A stretch of 64,000 nucleotides of DNA from assembly GCF_001956045.1 (NCBI RefSeq), contig NZ_MRTH01000021.1, forward strand, positions 78,966 through 142,965, written 5' to 3'. The notes under the pieces are model-generated. The model ran no database searches and had not been told where the DNA came from. It saw only the letters and a list, made by a program, of their open reading frames with translations. Position numbers and translations under genes: made by a program. The stretch is from Paenibacillus sp. FSL H7-0331 (GTDB lineage Bacteria; Bacillota; Bacilli; Paenibacillales; NBRC-103111). Position 1 is the first letter of the stretch. Each line of letters opens with the position of its first letter. Positions 45,578 through 54,886 of the stretch are shown piece after piece.

Positions 45578-46255
45578 TCATAGCAATAATTCGTCCTCTA
45601 ATTGATTCCACATCACTGTCGTTATTTTGCCCTCACCTTTTTTCACAACAAATACATGCAGCGTTTTTTTACCCCATTCTTTATAAACCTGATCCTTTGT
45701 TTCAAAATAAAGATCGATCCGGTTTCCTTTGATCGCACTCCCCGTATCCGCAACAACTCCATATCCGTAACCAGGTATGTAGAGCACAGAACCTATCGGG
45801 AATACGGTCGGATCGGCCGCGATGGTTGAGAGTGAATTTTTGTTGCGCTGCACCTTTAGGCCAGAGAACGTGACCCCGTATTCGGGATGTCCCGGATTTT
45901 TCCCGGTCGATTCCTTCCCCGCAAAATAGCCTGTAGCAATAACCTCTGTCGCTGTGTATTTGGACAAATCCTGATTCAAGTTAGGCAATTTGCTATAGTT
46001 GTTCGTACGTGAGTAATTAATCTCAGACGTTTGAATCTCGGCTGGTTCCGGCTTCGCCTTCACAGGCCCCGAATCTTTTACCTCAACAGCTGCAACACTG
46101 GCAGGCTCCGAATGCGGCTGTTGCATGACAGCAGACTCCATAACACTCCAACTTGAAACTGTCATTTGTTCTTCCTTCTCAAAAATCATGATTAGTAGCA
46201 TCATAATCGTTGCTACGCAGATCCATTTTGCATGATTTACCGCTTTAGGTAACAT
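45578..46255 (-). CDS. 3D (three-Asp) domain protein, envelope or spore cell-wall enzyme
   Basis: 225 residues from the ATG at 46255. A signal-anchor is at about 8-28, a low-complexity linker runs to about 95, and a C-terminal 3D domain has the three aspartates in [26 protein letters not shown] and NRIDLYF. This is the lytic transglycosylase-like barrel found in YuiC and MltA. An upstream GTG at 46270 is too close to AAGGGGTGG, which is correctly placed for 46255. It probably cleaves peptidoglycan outside the membrane. Confidence 0.85.
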   Translation of the reverse strand: MLPKAVNHAKWICVATIMMLLIMIFEKEEQMTVSSWSVMESAVMQQPHSEPASVAAVEVKDSGPVKAKPEPAEIQTSEINYSRTNNYSKLPNLNQDLSKYTATEVIATGYFAGKESTGKNPGHPEYGVTFSGLKVQRNKNSLSTIAADPTVFPIGSVLYIPGYGYGVVADTGSAIKGNRIDLYFETKDQVYKEWGKKTLHVFVVKKGEGKITTVMWNQLEDELLL

Positions 46256-46480
46256 ACTTGGATATACCACCCCTTACTACAGGAGGTTCTCCAAAATGGA
46301 AAAAAAATATACCATTTCGTCAAATCGACTCAAAACTTCCACAAATAAGCATTTTTACTTATTGACAAATAATTATTTTTATGTTATAATTTAATATTTT
46401 ATTGTTGACTACTCTCATTCAGTTCACTATTATGATAAATAGAGTTCATGGTCTTTGCGACACAACTTGGAGGTGAACGA

Positions 46481-47140
46481 ATGAGAAATGAATGGGTGTG
46501 GAACGTTAGCGTTCGATCCGTGGAACGGGAAGAAATCTGTTTTGCCCCAAACACCGATTGGCAGGTGCAGGCACAAGGCTTCCGTCTACATTTCAACACG
46601 GATCTGCCAAATCTACGTGCTCAAGATCAGATTATGATAACCGTTGGTGAATGGGATAAGCCCAACTGGGCAGCTTTTATCGGAACGGCAGTAGCGTGCG
46701 GTCCTGATTCCATCCTGCTGTATACGAGCCCCCAATATGAGTCCCATCTATTGAGCGCACGTCGGTTTGAACGCACGTTCTCACCGCTCATGTCCATAAA
46801 AGGAGCTCAGAATGTTATCGATAGGTTTGGCTTATTCCCCTCGTTTCATTACGCTGAAATTACGAAGGTATGTATGGAAGCCGAGGAACGGCGTAACATA
46901 CCGAAGAATCTGTCCGTGACGATCAGGCATACATCCACAGGCGGGCTGGAACAGCATATCGATCTTTATTTCGAAGACATCCAGCAGGAGAACATATCCC
47001 CCGCCGTGGAATGCAATATTTGTTTGCAGCTGAGCTTCGCATACGAGGGCGAACATATTCGCGTCCAACTGGATTCCGTGTCCGGGTTCGCAGCATCGTT
47101 TCTATGCCACAAAATTGCTGTACAATTACAAGACACATAG
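46481..47140 (+). CDS. Hypothetical protein
   Basis: 219 residues from the ATG at 46481, chosen because GGAGGTG lies six bases before it; a reading from 46448 lacks a ribosome site. Not recognised. It is soluble and beta-rich by eye, with no signal. It is followed 35 bases later by the MBL hydrolase and may share its transcript. Confidence 0.6.
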   Translation: MRNEWVWNVSVRSVEREEICFAPNTDWQVQAQGFRLHFNTDLPNLRAQDQIMITVGEWDKPNWAAFIGTAVACGPDSILLYTSPQYESHLLSARRFERTFSPLMSIKGAQNVIDRFGLFPSFHYAEITKVCMEAEERRNIPKNLSVTIRHTSTGGLEQHIDLYFEDIQQENISPAVECNICLQLSFAYEGEHIRVQLDSVSGFAASFLCHKIAVQLQDT

Positions 47141-47175
47141 TTCTTAGTTCTTCATTAAATGGTTGGAGGGATACT

Positions 47176-47928
47176 ATGAAAATAGCAGCAGGAATAGCGA
47201 TGCTCGAAATTTCAGCAGTTGTAATGGGGAAGCTCGACACCATATATCCGACACTATTATGGGACCATCAATCAGCCATATTGGTTGATACAGGTTATCC
47301 GGGACAGCTGCCCAAATTTCGTGAAGCTTTGGAACAAGAGGATGTGTCCTGGGATCGGCTCAATCACATTATTATTACGCATCAGGACATAGATCATATC
47401 GGCAGTTTAGCCAATATATTAGCAGACAGCCCTCAAACCATTACAGTCTCAGCCAACAAGCTGGAACAGCCGTACATCCAAGGCGAAAAGCAATTATTAA
47501 AGATTACACCGGAAGCTATCGAGCTTGCTGTCGCATCCTTACCAGCGGAGGTACCCTTGGAATGGCGCAAAGCATTCAGATCAGCTCTTGAAAATCCACC
47601 AAAAGCTCAGGTCGATAACATCATTCAAAATGAGCAGGAGCTGCCTTACTGTGAGGGTATTATCGTTATCGATACTCCCGGCCACACCCCGGGACATATT
47701 AGCCTGTATCACAAAGCAAGTAAAACCTTAATTGCAGCCGATGCGCTGGTCGTTATTGATGGACAATTGCAGGGACCGACTCCTGAGCATGCTCTGGATA
47801 TCAGGCTAGCCATACAATCGCTGCAGAAGCTGGAATCATTTGATATTCAGAACATCATTTGCTACCACGGCGGGCTACATCAAGGAAACCATATCAATCA
47901 GCGAATAAAGCAATTAGCAAACGCCTAA
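47176..47928 (+). CDS. MBL-fold metallo-hydrolase
   Basis: 250 residues from the ATG preceded by GGAGGG; a longer in-frame reading overlaps the previous gene and has no ribosome site. The metal motif is ITHQDIDHIGS, an HxDxDH variant of the usual HxHxDH, then DTPGHTPGHISLY, ADALV and YHGG. This fits small Firmicute hydrolases of the glyoxalase II/lactonase-like type. Substrate unknown. A shared terminator separates it from thrS. Confidence 0.88.
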   Translation: MKIAAGIAMLEISAVVMGKLDTIYPTLLWDHQSAILVDTGYPGQLPKFREALEQEDVSWDRLNHIIITHQDIDHIGSLANILADSPQTITVSANKLEQPYIQGEKQLLKITPEAIELAVASLPAEVPLEWRKAFRSALENPPKAQVDNIIQNEQELPYCEGIIVIDTPGHTPGHISLYHKASKTLIAADALVVIDGQLQGPTPEHALDIRLAIQSLQKLESFDIQNIICYHGGLHQGNHINQRIKQLANA

Positions 47929-47956
47929 AGCATATACAAGCACCAACAGAAATACA

Positions 47957-47990
47957 AAACGGACCAGTTCCCTGAAGGATTGGTCCGTTT
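47957..47990. terminator. Bidirectional terminator between MBL gene and thrS
   Basis: AAACGGACCA/TGGTCCGTTT with T-rich flanks on both strands. Confidence 0.8.
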
Positions 47991-47997
47991 AGCTTTA

Positions 47998-49938
47998 TTA
48001 ATCAATCACCTTGTTACGAATAGCTTCCTCGATCATCGCTACTACACTATCCAAGCTCTGAACACCCAGATCACCTTCGCCGCGTTTACGGACAGATACA
48101 CTGGAGTTGTTCATTTCATTTTCACCTACAACGAGCATATAAGGGATTTTCTCCAGCTGCGCCTCGCGGATCTTATAACCCAGCTTTTCATTACGCAAAT
48201 CAGATTCAACCCGAACACCAGCCAGTTGAAGCTTTTCTTCGACTTTCTTGGCATAATCTTCAAATGCAGTTGAAACAGGAATAACCTTAGCCTGAACCGG
48301 AGAAAGCCAAGTCGGCAGTGCACCTGCAAAGTTCTCAAGCAGGAATGCTGTCATCCGCTCCATAGTGGAAATTACGCCACGGTGGATAACGACTGGACGA
48401 TGCTTTTGACCATCCTCACCTACATATTCGAGCTGGAAGCGCTCAGGCAGCAGGAAGTCAAGCTGAACGGTTCCGAGCGTTTCTTCTTTTTTCAATGCAG
48501 TCTTGATCTGCACATCCACTTTCGGTCCGTAGAAAGCCGCTTCGCCTTCTGCTTCAAAATAAGGAATATTCAACTCCTCAACAACCTCTTTCAGCATACG
48601 CTGAGACATTTCCCACATGGCATCATCGTTAAAATATTTTTCGGTATCTTTAGGATCACGATAGGACAAGCGGAAACGATATTCCTTAATACCAAAATCC
48701 TCATACACCTGACGGATCAAAGTAATAACCCTGCTGAACTCTTCCTTGATCTGGTCGGGACGACAGAAAATGTGAGCATCATTCAAATTCATTGCACGCA
48801 CACGGTGCAAGCCTGTCAGAGCCCCCGACATCTCATAACGATGCATCATCCCAAGCTCGGCCACACGAACCGGCAGGTCGCGATAGCTGCGCATATCGCT
48901 CTTATAGATCATCATATGATGCGGACAGTTCATCGGACGAAGAACCAGCTCTTCATTGTCCATAATCATTTTGGGGAACATGTCTTCCTGGTAATGCTCC
49001 CAGTGTCCGGAGGTTTTGTACAGCTCTACATTGGCTAGTACTGGCGTGTATACGTGCTGGTAGCCAAGACGCTCTTCCAGATCGACGATATAGCGTTCCA
49101 TAGTGCGACGCAGTTTGGCTCCATGAGGCAGCCATAATGGCAAGCCTTGTCCAACCTCACGGGAGAAGGTAAACATTTTCAGCTCTTTGCCCAGCTTACG
49201 ATGATCACGTTTCTTGGCTTCCTCCAGCAAATGCAAATGCTCGTCCAGATCGGATTTTTTCAAAAAGGCTGTTCCGTAAATACGTTGCAGCATTTTATTC
49301 TTTGCATCACCACGCCAGTAAGCACCAGCAACGCTAAGCAGCTTGAACGCTTTAATACGTCCAGTTGAAGGCAAATGTGGGCCGCGGCACAAGTCAAAAA
49401 ACTCACCTTGATCATAAATAGTCAGCACAGAGTCCTCAGGCAAATCACGGATCAATTCCAGCTTTAAAGGATCTTCCATTTCAGTAAATATACGAATGGC
49501 TTCCTCACGACTGACTTCGCGACGACGAATCGGGAAGTTCTCCTGAGCTACCTTTTCCATTTCCTTTTCGATCTTAGTCAGATCCTCTGGGGTAAGTGGC
49601 GTTTCCAAATCAATATCATAGTAAAAGCCATCCTCAATTACAGGACCAATACCCAGTTTAACAGCCTTTTCTCCATAAATACGTTTGATCGCCTGCGCCA
49701 TCAGATGCGCTGTACTATGCCGGTATACCTCTAGACCGCTCTCGCTGTCCAATACGATAATTTCCAATGCAGCATCCTGCGTAATTGGTGTGTTCAAGTC
49801 AACCGATTTGCCATCAATCTTACCAATCACTGCATTTTTCTTCAAACCCGAGCTGATCGAGCCGGCTACCTCTTCAATCGTAGTCCCTTGCTCATACTCT
49901 CTAACCGCTCCGTCAGGAAATGTAACCTTTACCGCCAT
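47998..49938 (-). CDS. thrS: Threonyl-tRNA synthetase
   Basis: 646 residues, full length. Domains: TGS (1-62, [18 protein letters not shown]), the SAD/editing domain ([16 protein letters not shown]), the class II catalytic core with [12 protein letters not shown] and [19 protein letters not shown] (in part), and the anticodon-binding domain (about 540-646). GGAGG precedes the ATG. A T-box leader upstream shows induction by uncharged threonine tRNA. Two hairpin repeats lie between the T-box terminator and the ribosome site. Confidence 0.97.
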   Translation of the reverse strand: MAVKVTFPDGAVREYEQGTTIEEVAGSISSGLKKNAVIGKIDGKSVDLNTPITQDAALEIIVLDSESGLEVYRHSTAHLMAQAIKRIYGEKAVKLGIGPVIEDGFYYDIDLETPLTPEDLTKIEKEMEKVAQENFPIRRREVSREEAIRIFTEMEDPLKLELIRDLPEDSVLTIYDQGEFFDLCRGPHLPSTGRIKAFKLLSVAGAYWRGDAKNKMLQRIYGTAFLKKSDLDEHLHLLEEAKKRDHRKLGKELKMFTFSREVGQGLPLWLPHGAKLRRTMERYIVDLEERLGYQHVYTPVLANVELYKTSGHWEHYQEDMFPKMIMDNEELVLRPMNCPHHMMIYKSDMRSYRDLPVRVAELGMMHRYEMSGALTGLHRVRAMNLNDAHIFCRPDQIKEEFSRVITLIRQVYEDFGIKEYRFRLSYRDPKDTEKYFNDDAMWEMSQRMLKEVVEELNIPYFEAEGEAAFYGPKVDVQIKTALKKEETLGTVQLDFLLPERFQLEYVGEDGQKHRPVVIHRGVISTMERMTAFLLENFAGALPTWLSPVQAKVIPVSTAFEDYAKKVEEKLQLAGVRVESDLRNEKLGYKIREAQLEKIPYMLVVGENEMNNSSVSVRKRGEGDLGVQSLDSVVAMIEEAIRNKVID

Positions 49939-49955
49939 TGATTTGACCTCCTAAA

Positions 49956-50029
49956 AGTTTTCGCAGAAAACTCACTTCGTAAGCATCTGCTCTGTTTTCG
50001 TAGAAAACTTACTTCGTAAGCATCTACCG
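49956..50029 (-). repeat. Two copies of the hairpin-Shine-Dalgarno repeat upstream of thrS
   Basis: 49956-49991 and 49993-50029 carry AGTTTTC-GCA-GAAAACT and TGTTTTC-GTA-GAAAACT, each followed by (C/T)ACTTCGTAAGCATCT. In the thrS direction the proximal hairpin ends at TTTTAGGAGG, exactly as at prkA. Confidence 0.8.
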
Positions 50030-50040
50030 TTTTTAGACAA

Positions 50041-50331
50041 CAAAAAAAGCGCATCATATCCCGTAAGGGACGAGAGCGCTTGGTCTCGTGGTTCCACCCT
50101 AGTTCAATTCGTCCATAGGTATAAACCCAACCGAACGAATCCTCATAAGCATCCAATAACGGGAATGAGCCGACCATATTTACTTACGAATCGTCCATTA
50201 ATCGTTCAATCCGTGTTCCATATAGCAACTACAAAGGGGTAAATGAATGTCGTTAACCGAAGGAGCTTGCAGCCAATGTCTCCTATCTCTGTACAGCACG
50301 CCATACATCGTTGTCTTTGATTCTAGTCTTA
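50041..50331 (-). ncRNA. T-box riboswitch of thrS
   Basis: On the minus strand the T-box core TAGGGTGGAACCACGAG (50085-50101) is followed by a terminator (stem AGCGC/GCGCT with inner GTCCC/GGGAT at 50048-50080, then seven T). Upstream a Stem I with AGAGATAGGAGACATTGGCTG, the AG-bulge and distal-loop type motif, is visible at about 50250-50295. A possible ACC (Thr) specifier is at 50238-50240, but I did not fold the RNA. Uncharged threonine tRNA should favour the antiterminator. Confidence 0.9.
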
Positions 50332-51240
50332 GCTCTTATTATAATCCGATACCGCAAAACGGTCAAGATTATGACATAATCCGCAATATTCGCACAGTTC
50401 AACACGATTTTCAAAAATCTGCGAAATCGTTTGAATAATTTGCAGGTCCGGTTCTCTCGTATGGATGTAGATCAATTGCGGTGATACGGAAATGAGCGTA
50501 CTTACGATCAAATCTTCAAAATTAACATCTTTCTCCAGCAACTCCATTGTCAAGGTAGCATTCGTATCACTGGTGTCTATGGCTTCCATATGGTCATTAA
50601 GCAGTTCAAATTCATTGCCGCCTTTATGTATCAGGTGTGCAAATGGAATTTTTGCTTCCTGGATGTATACAAAATATTGCAGCAGTGAAATAAACTCCTT
50701 GTACTGCCGATCCATCAAAAACTCATCTACGGCATATTCCACAATTTCACGTAACTCCTGCATATAGTCATTGAAGCGAAATCGCATAAATCCATCCAGA
50801 TTCAAATCGCTGCAATCCTTCAGCAAGGAGAATAGCTGCTGACTAACCTTAAGCTTACGGCGTGTCCGCATTTCCTGCTGCTCCGGATTATCTTCACTGA
50901 GCTCTGGCTTCAGATAACTCAGAATATCCCTGATATCCTCTTCTTTTCCGTAATGGAATTCATCGATAATAAGCTGTCGAATCCGTTTCTCTTCCACATC
51001 CTGAATGACCCAATCCGCCGCGGTCTCCGCAGCTAATTGGTACAACGCATCTATTTGTTGCTTTGTGGAAAAACGAGTCCTGTTCCCAGCTGCTTCGATT
51101 ACTGTATACTCACGATAGCTCGAAAGCTTAACCGAAGCATCCTCCTTGTATGTTTTTCTCAAAGCCGCCGCTAACCGATTTTCTATCTGATTTATGGATG
51201 AATCGGGGGTTTGCATAAGAGTAAAGGCGAATAGCTTCAT
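50329..51240 (-). CDS. ytxC: Sporulation protein YtxC family
   Basis: 303 residues. It matches the YtxC family by its overall pattern: helical, RFNDYMQELREIVEYAVDEF (about residue 155), FISLLQYFVYIQEAKIPFAH (in part), and a C-terminal FENRVELCEYC motif. In Bacillus subtilis ytxC is also next to thrS, which supports the call. The start is the ATG at 51240, eight bases after AAGGAG; the GTG at 51249 overlaps that site. The last ~40 bases contain the thrS promoter. Confidence 0.85.
   Translation of the reverse strand: MKLFAFTLMQTPDSSINQIENRLAAALRKTYKEDASVKLSSYREYTVIEAAGNRTRFSTKQQIDALYQLAAETAADWVIQDVEEKRIRQLIIDEFHYGKEEDIRDILSYLKPELSEDNPEQQEMRTRRKLKVSQQLFSLLKDCSDLNLDGFMRFRFNDYMQELREIVEYAVDEFLMDRQYKEFISLLQYFVYIQEAKIPFAHLIHKGGNEFELLNDHMEAIDTSDTNATLTMELLEKDVNFEDLIVSTLISVSPQLIYIHTREPDLQIIQTISQIFENRVELCEYCGLCHNLDRFAVSDYNKS
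50338..50366 (-). promoter_or_regulatory. Sigma-A promoter of thrS leader
   Basis: On the minus strand TTGACC, a 17-base spacer and TATAAT. It lies inside the 3' end of ytxC and places the transcript start at the 5' edge of the T-box. Confidence 0.75.
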
Positions 51241-51372
51241 CTCATCCACTCCTTTCTTTCACACTTCTCATGTTAAAGTATATGGTCCCTCGCAGGCATA
51301 TATACAAACAACAATTTCCCATGGTATAGTTAAGAAATCAGAAAAGTGTAATTAATGGAGTGACTGGAAAAC

Positions 51373-52479
51373 ATGGGTTTTGATTTATTCCAATTAATTG
51401 ATCTACCACGATGGAATCGAAAATTATTAACCGGATTTTGGCTAATTATCGCTTTAGCTATCTTCTCTACATGTGTATATGATGTTATTGCCTGGTTTTC
51501 CACCTCCCTCGCTATCGTCCCCATAATAACCTTGAATACTTTATGGCTGTGCCTTGGCTTGCTAGTCATTGAAGCCATTCACAAATGGGCAAAGAGAGGT
51601 AAAGACTACATCGTTATTATCGGAGCTGCCTTTATTTCCAGCGGACTGATCTACTCATTTCCCCACGTCAATACCTTATTGACTACCTTGTTTCTTCCCA
51701 TTCTCGTATCCATCTTTTATTTCCAAACCAGCAAAGTGGTGTTTTCTTATTTGCTCAGTTTGTCATGCTTTTATGTGCTATATGGAGTATTGGATAAACA
51801 AACCACATGGATCATATCGGATATAATCGCGGTTACAGGAGTATTATTGGGGGGCCTAGTAGTAGCACTTGGGATTATGAGCCGCGGCAAGGAACTACTG
51901 AAGCATCTTCAATCATCATTGGAATCAGGCCAAGACCTGCTAGTTCGCAACGTGATTATGGACAAGCTGGCCAAAACCGATGCACTGACTGATTTGTATA
52001 ATCATATGTCGTTTCATGAATATCTGGACAAACTGATCGAACAGGGAGAACGGTATAATTTTTCCTTTCAGCTAGCCTTGTTAGATATTGATCACTTTAA
52101 AAAAGTAAATGATACCTTTGGTCACCGGGCAGGAGATGCCGTGTTAAAAAAGGTAGCACTCACCATAAAAACGATGGTTTCCCTAAACGATTTTCCTGCC
52201 CGCTATGGTGGTGAGGAATTCGCTATTATTTTTACCGATATGGATCTGCAGGAGGCTACTCTAAACTTAGAGAATATTCGCAAACAAATCGCCGCGCAGC
52301 CTCATGAGGAGCTGAATGGACAAGCTGTAACGATTAGTATCGGTGTCTATGATTTTCAAAGGGGAATTACGAAAGAAATGCTGTTCAAGGGCACGGACGA
52401 AGCCCTGTATGAAGCCAAAAGAAGCGGTCGCAATCAAACAATTATTTGTACAGGTCACAAAAAGGCAACGGTCCAGTAA
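51373..52479 (+). CDS. Membrane diguanylate cyclase (GGDEF)
   Basis: 368 residues. The N-terminal half has about six membrane segments. The C-terminal GGDEF domain (about 200-365) has LTDLYNHMSFHEYL, LLDIDHFKKVNDTFGH and active site YGGEEFAII (GGEEF, active type). It should synthesise cyclic di-GMP at the membrane. No inhibitory RxxD site is seen five residues before GGEEF (the stretch there is NDFPARY). A terminator overlaps the stop. Confidence 0.92.
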   Translation: MGFDLFQLIDLPRWNRKLLTGFWLIIALAIFSTCVYDVIAWFSTSLAIVPIITLNTLWLCLGLLVIEAIHKWAKRGKDYIVIIGAAFISSGLIYSFPHVNTLLTTLFLPILVSIFYFQTSKVVFSYLLSLSCFYVLYGVLDKQTTWIISDIIAVTGVLLGGLVVALGIMSRGKELLKHLQSSLESGQDLLVRNVIMDKLAKTDALTDLYNHMSFHEYLDKLIEQGERYNFSFQLALLDIDHFKKVNDTFGHRAGDAVLKKVALTIKTMVSLNDFPARYGGEEFAIIFTDMDLQEATLNLENIRKQIAAQPHEELNGQAVTISIGVYDFQRGITKEMLFKGTDEALYEAKRSGRNQTIICTGHKKATVQ

Positions 52480-52503
52480 TCGCTGGAGATCGTTGCCTAC
52501 TTT
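52464..52503 (+). terminator. Terminator of the diguanylate cyclase gene
   Basis: GGCAACG/CGTTGCC stem with inner CCAG/CTGG pairing, then TACTTTTTTG. It begins within the last codons of the gene. Confidence 0.8.
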
Positions 52504-52528
52504 TTTGTTCACTACAGGCCAGCTTATA

Positions 52529-52684
52529 TCATCTATAATACTGAACAACCTCATTAGTAACAGCAACCAGCCATGCGACACATGAATAAAAACCAAATAA
52601 AAATAACGCGACTTGCATAGTCTCGTAGCAACGATAACATATGTAGAATGAGATAAGTGCAAAAATGAAATACAGAACAATCAT
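52529..52684 (-). CDS. Small two-segment membrane protein
   Basis: 51 residues with two hydrophobic segments (IVLYFIFALISFYICYRC and ALFLFGFYSCVAWLVAV). The ATG at 52684 follows AAGGAGACGAGATAAAA. Upstream in-frame ATG at 52738 has no ribosome site. Not recognised. Confidence 0.45.
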   Translation of the reverse strand: MIVLYFIFALISFYICYRCYETMQVALFLFGFYSCVAWLVAVTNEVVQYYR

Positions 52685-52738
52685 TTTTATCTCGTCTCCT
52701 TGACTAATCTCCTTGACTAACCCTGTAATAGCAACCAT

Positions 52739-53162
52739 GAATCCTGTCTACAATATATGTATGCTATTTTTTACAAGATTCTACACAATAAGTGATATCC
52801 CTGCAATTTGACGTAAATTTAAATAACTTTAGTTAATAAATTCCAGTTTAACAAGTGTTACACATTATTCACTTGTTCAGCTTTCAAATCCAAGTTTCTG
52901 CATCATACAATGAACGAAGCCTGATTTTGCATCCGCATATGCCAATTTGTCCGTCTTATATATTATAGACAGCTTTTCCTTGAGTTCTTCCTATTGTATC
53001 ATCTGGATTGTCGCCGCGTATACCTCTGGCCAAACGACAAAGAACGCTTATCCATATACCATCCCTCCAGTGGATTCATATAGATAAGCGTTCTAATTTA
53101 AACACGTATTTCACGTGATGAAGTTTCTACCCTATTGCGTCCGTACTTCCCTTATCAAGCCT
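52739..53162. other. Non-coding stretch at the edge of the AT-rich region
   Basis: No complete gene. On the minus strand a short open stretch ends at 52877 and reads LAYADAKSGFVHCMMQKLGF. It looks protein-like but I do not recognise it; it may be a gene remnant. The inverted repeat at 53041-53094 is listed separately. Confidence 0.3.
53041..53094. repeat. 12-base perfect inverted repeat
   Basis: AGAACGCTTATC (53041-53052) and GATAAGCGTTCT (53083-53094), with about 30 bases between. It could be a terminator hairpin for the mqnC remnant on the minus strand or a small mobile element end. Confidence 0.6.
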
Positions 53163-53340
53163 CTAGTTCTGCATCACAAAATCAAAATCGATCTTTTCGT
53201 TGACATCATCGAACATACGCAGAATCTCATATTTCGTATTGCGCTGCGCAGGGATTTTGCCTGCCTGACGAATAAGGTCAAGTGTCGATCCGATATTAAC
53301 CTTGTGTGTGGTGCCTGCAGCGGCACTTACTTTAGATAAT
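53163..53340 (-). pseudogene. 3' fragment resembling mqnC (futalosine pathway radical SAM enzyme)
   Basis: The last ~58 codons before the TAG at 53163 read VSAAAGTTHKVNIGSTLDLI then RQAGKIPAQRNTKYEILRMF. This resembles the C-terminal end of cyclic dehypoxanthinyl futalosine synthase (MqnC), a menaquinone enzyme. The radical SAM CxxxCxxC core and all upstream parts are missing, and the sequence just upstream loses resemblance. I read it as a truncated copy or scar, placed where the AT-rich region starts. The identification is from memory of the family. Confidence 0.5.
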
Positions 53341-53615
53341 TTCTTGCCAAGTTGGAGAAAGTCATGACGGGCAAGGGTTTTTAGGGAAACACTATTCGTG
53401 AATGTAAGGTAAATTCTTCAAAGTGTAGTAACTACACGCTTATCTACCTTAAATTATACATATCAAGATATCGGTTGACCAGTTTTCACTTTGCCTTTTC
53501 AACCAACATCCGAACCGACTCCTTTTTCCTATCTCAATCACGATTTTTCACTCCGTCTTTATTGCCACTCCCTCCTTCTATTTATAAGTGATACACCATA
53601 CTTTCCCATTTCAAA
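53341..53615. other. Non-coding stretch with a perfect palindrome
   Basis: No gene seen. GTGTAGT-A-ACTACAC (53423-53437) is a perfect operator-like palindrome of unknown role. Confidence 0.35.
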
Positions 53616-53643
53616 ATAAAAAAGGAATAGCAATTTGCTATCC
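53616..53643 (-). terminator. Terminator of the lipoprotein gene
   Basis: GGGATAGCA...TGCTATTCC stem followed by TTTTTTATTTT on the minus strand. Confidence 0.7.
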
Positions 53644-53739
53644 CTCGTCACTTTCCCCTTAAATACAAAAATGCTTCCCTTGCAAGTAACGACATTCATC
53701 TATATATAAGAGTATCAATATGTCGCTGCTTCAACTTGA

Positions 53740-54330
53740 TCACTTAATCGCCTTCTTAAGCATTTCCTCCAGTTCTTTCCGCTTTTCCTCTTGTGTCATT
53801 TTCTCCACTGGTTTATAGTTTCCGTTTGCGTCATAATCCGCTGGATTTTTAGACGGCGCTTTCAAATCCTTTTCAAGGGTTACTTGTGACTTTGTTAATT
53901 CCCACTGACGATCAGCCAACGGTTGATACTTATTCAACAAACTATCTCTTTGATTTATTGAAATTAAATCGTCAATCGGTTTTAGTTGATTTAAATAGTT
54001 AATTACATTAATGTAATCGTTCCCCATCATCTTCTTTTGAGCCTTCACATAATAATACAAGTTTATTAAGTCCTGTTTCTCTTGCGGCAAGTCACCTAGC
54101 CTTACTGAGTATACTCCACCTATCTCTTTCCATAACAAAGCATCTGCTTCATCAAGCTTGCTTTCTTTGATTTTGTTTAATGCAATGTTGTATGTACTAG
54201 TTTCTGGCAAACTGACTTGCGTACTAGCTGCGATCGGTTGGTTTGGCTTTACATTGCTTCCACATCCGACAACAAAACAAAGTGATACCGATACGGATAG
54301 CGTTATTATTAATTTTTTTCTAATTTTCAT
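53740..54330 (-). CDS. Hypothetical lipoprotein
   Basis: 196 residues from the ATG at 54330 (GTG at 54342 also possible). The signal peptide ends in lipobox VVGC, followed by a Pro/Ser/Thr linker, a helical middle (IALNKIKESKLDEADALLW, tetratricopeptide-like spacing) and a charged C-terminus (EKMTQEEKRKELEEMLKKAI). Exported and lipid-anchored; function unknown. AT-rich and outside any operon. It is divergent from an XRE regulator. Confidence 0.7.
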   Translation of the reverse strand: MKIRKKLIITLSVSVSLCFVVGCGSNVKPNQPIAASTQVSLPETSTYNIALNKIKESKLDEADALLWKEIGGVYSVRLGDLPQEKQDLINLYYYVKAQKKMMGNDYINVINYLNQLKPIDDLISINQRDSLLNKYQPLADRQWELTKSQVTLEKDLKAPSKNPADYDANGNYKPVEKMTQEEKRKELEEMLKKAIK

Positions 54331-54507
54331 TGTGACAACCACACTACCCTCAAATTTATTTTGGAACTTTCAACTCTTATAGCAATTGTCGAATAATCCA
54401 AAATAATATTAACATATTTAATTGTTAATTAAAACCATTTAGTTGAATACTTTATCTGTTTAATATTATTGTTCAAATTGACAATGGTTCTAAAAGGAAT
54501 TAGAAAC

Positions 54508-54753
54508 ATGAGCAATAAGAATGCAGCTATTAAAGGTATCATCGGAAAAGTAATAAAGTCCCTACGAATAAAGAAAAGTTTGAGTCAAGAGGACTTAGCT
54601 TTCTCATGTGATGTTGATAGGTCTTACATTTCGATGGTTGAGCGCGGTCTACATGAACCTTCAATAAGTAAAATTTTCGAAATTTGTGCGGGCTTGAGCG
54701 TCAAACCTTCACAGTTCATTCGTCTGGTTGAGTTAGAATATGAGAACCAGTAA
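54508..54753 (+). CDS. XRE-family helix-turn-helix regulator
   Basis: 81 residues, almost only a Cro/C1-type domain: GKVIKSLRIKKSLSQEDLAF and VDRSYISMVERGLHEPSISK. AAAGGAA eight bases before the ATG at 54508 favours this start over upstream ones. A terminator follows. It resembles phage or restriction-system controller proteins and could regulate a neighbour in the island, but no target site is evident. Confidence 0.8.
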   Translation: MSNKNAAIKGIIGKVIKSLRIKKSLSQEDLAFSCDVDRSYISMVERGLHEPSISKIFEICAGLSVKPSQFIRLVELEYENQ

Positions 54754-54766
54754 CACTTCGACATAC

Positions 54767-54812
54767 AAAAACAGACCCTCAGGAGCAAACCTGTAGCGTC
54801 TGTTTTTGTTTT
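54767..54812. terminator. Bidirectional terminator between XRE gene and five-gene block
   Basis: AAAAACAGAC/GTCTGTTTTT stem with T-rich sides on both strands. Confidence 0.75.
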
Positions 54813-54886
54813 GATTGATATTCATTTAACTTCGTTTACATAAATACTTCTTCTATCTAAAGCGCTCCAAAACGTGTAGGTATAGA

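Noticed and set aside
48382..49038. 218-codon plus-strand frame inside thrS
   Set aside because: Antisense to a conserved synthetase core; no independent support.
53115..53339. Plus-strand 74-codon frame across the mqnC-like remnant
   Set aside because: It has no ribosome site, while the opposite strand gives a recognisable protein end.
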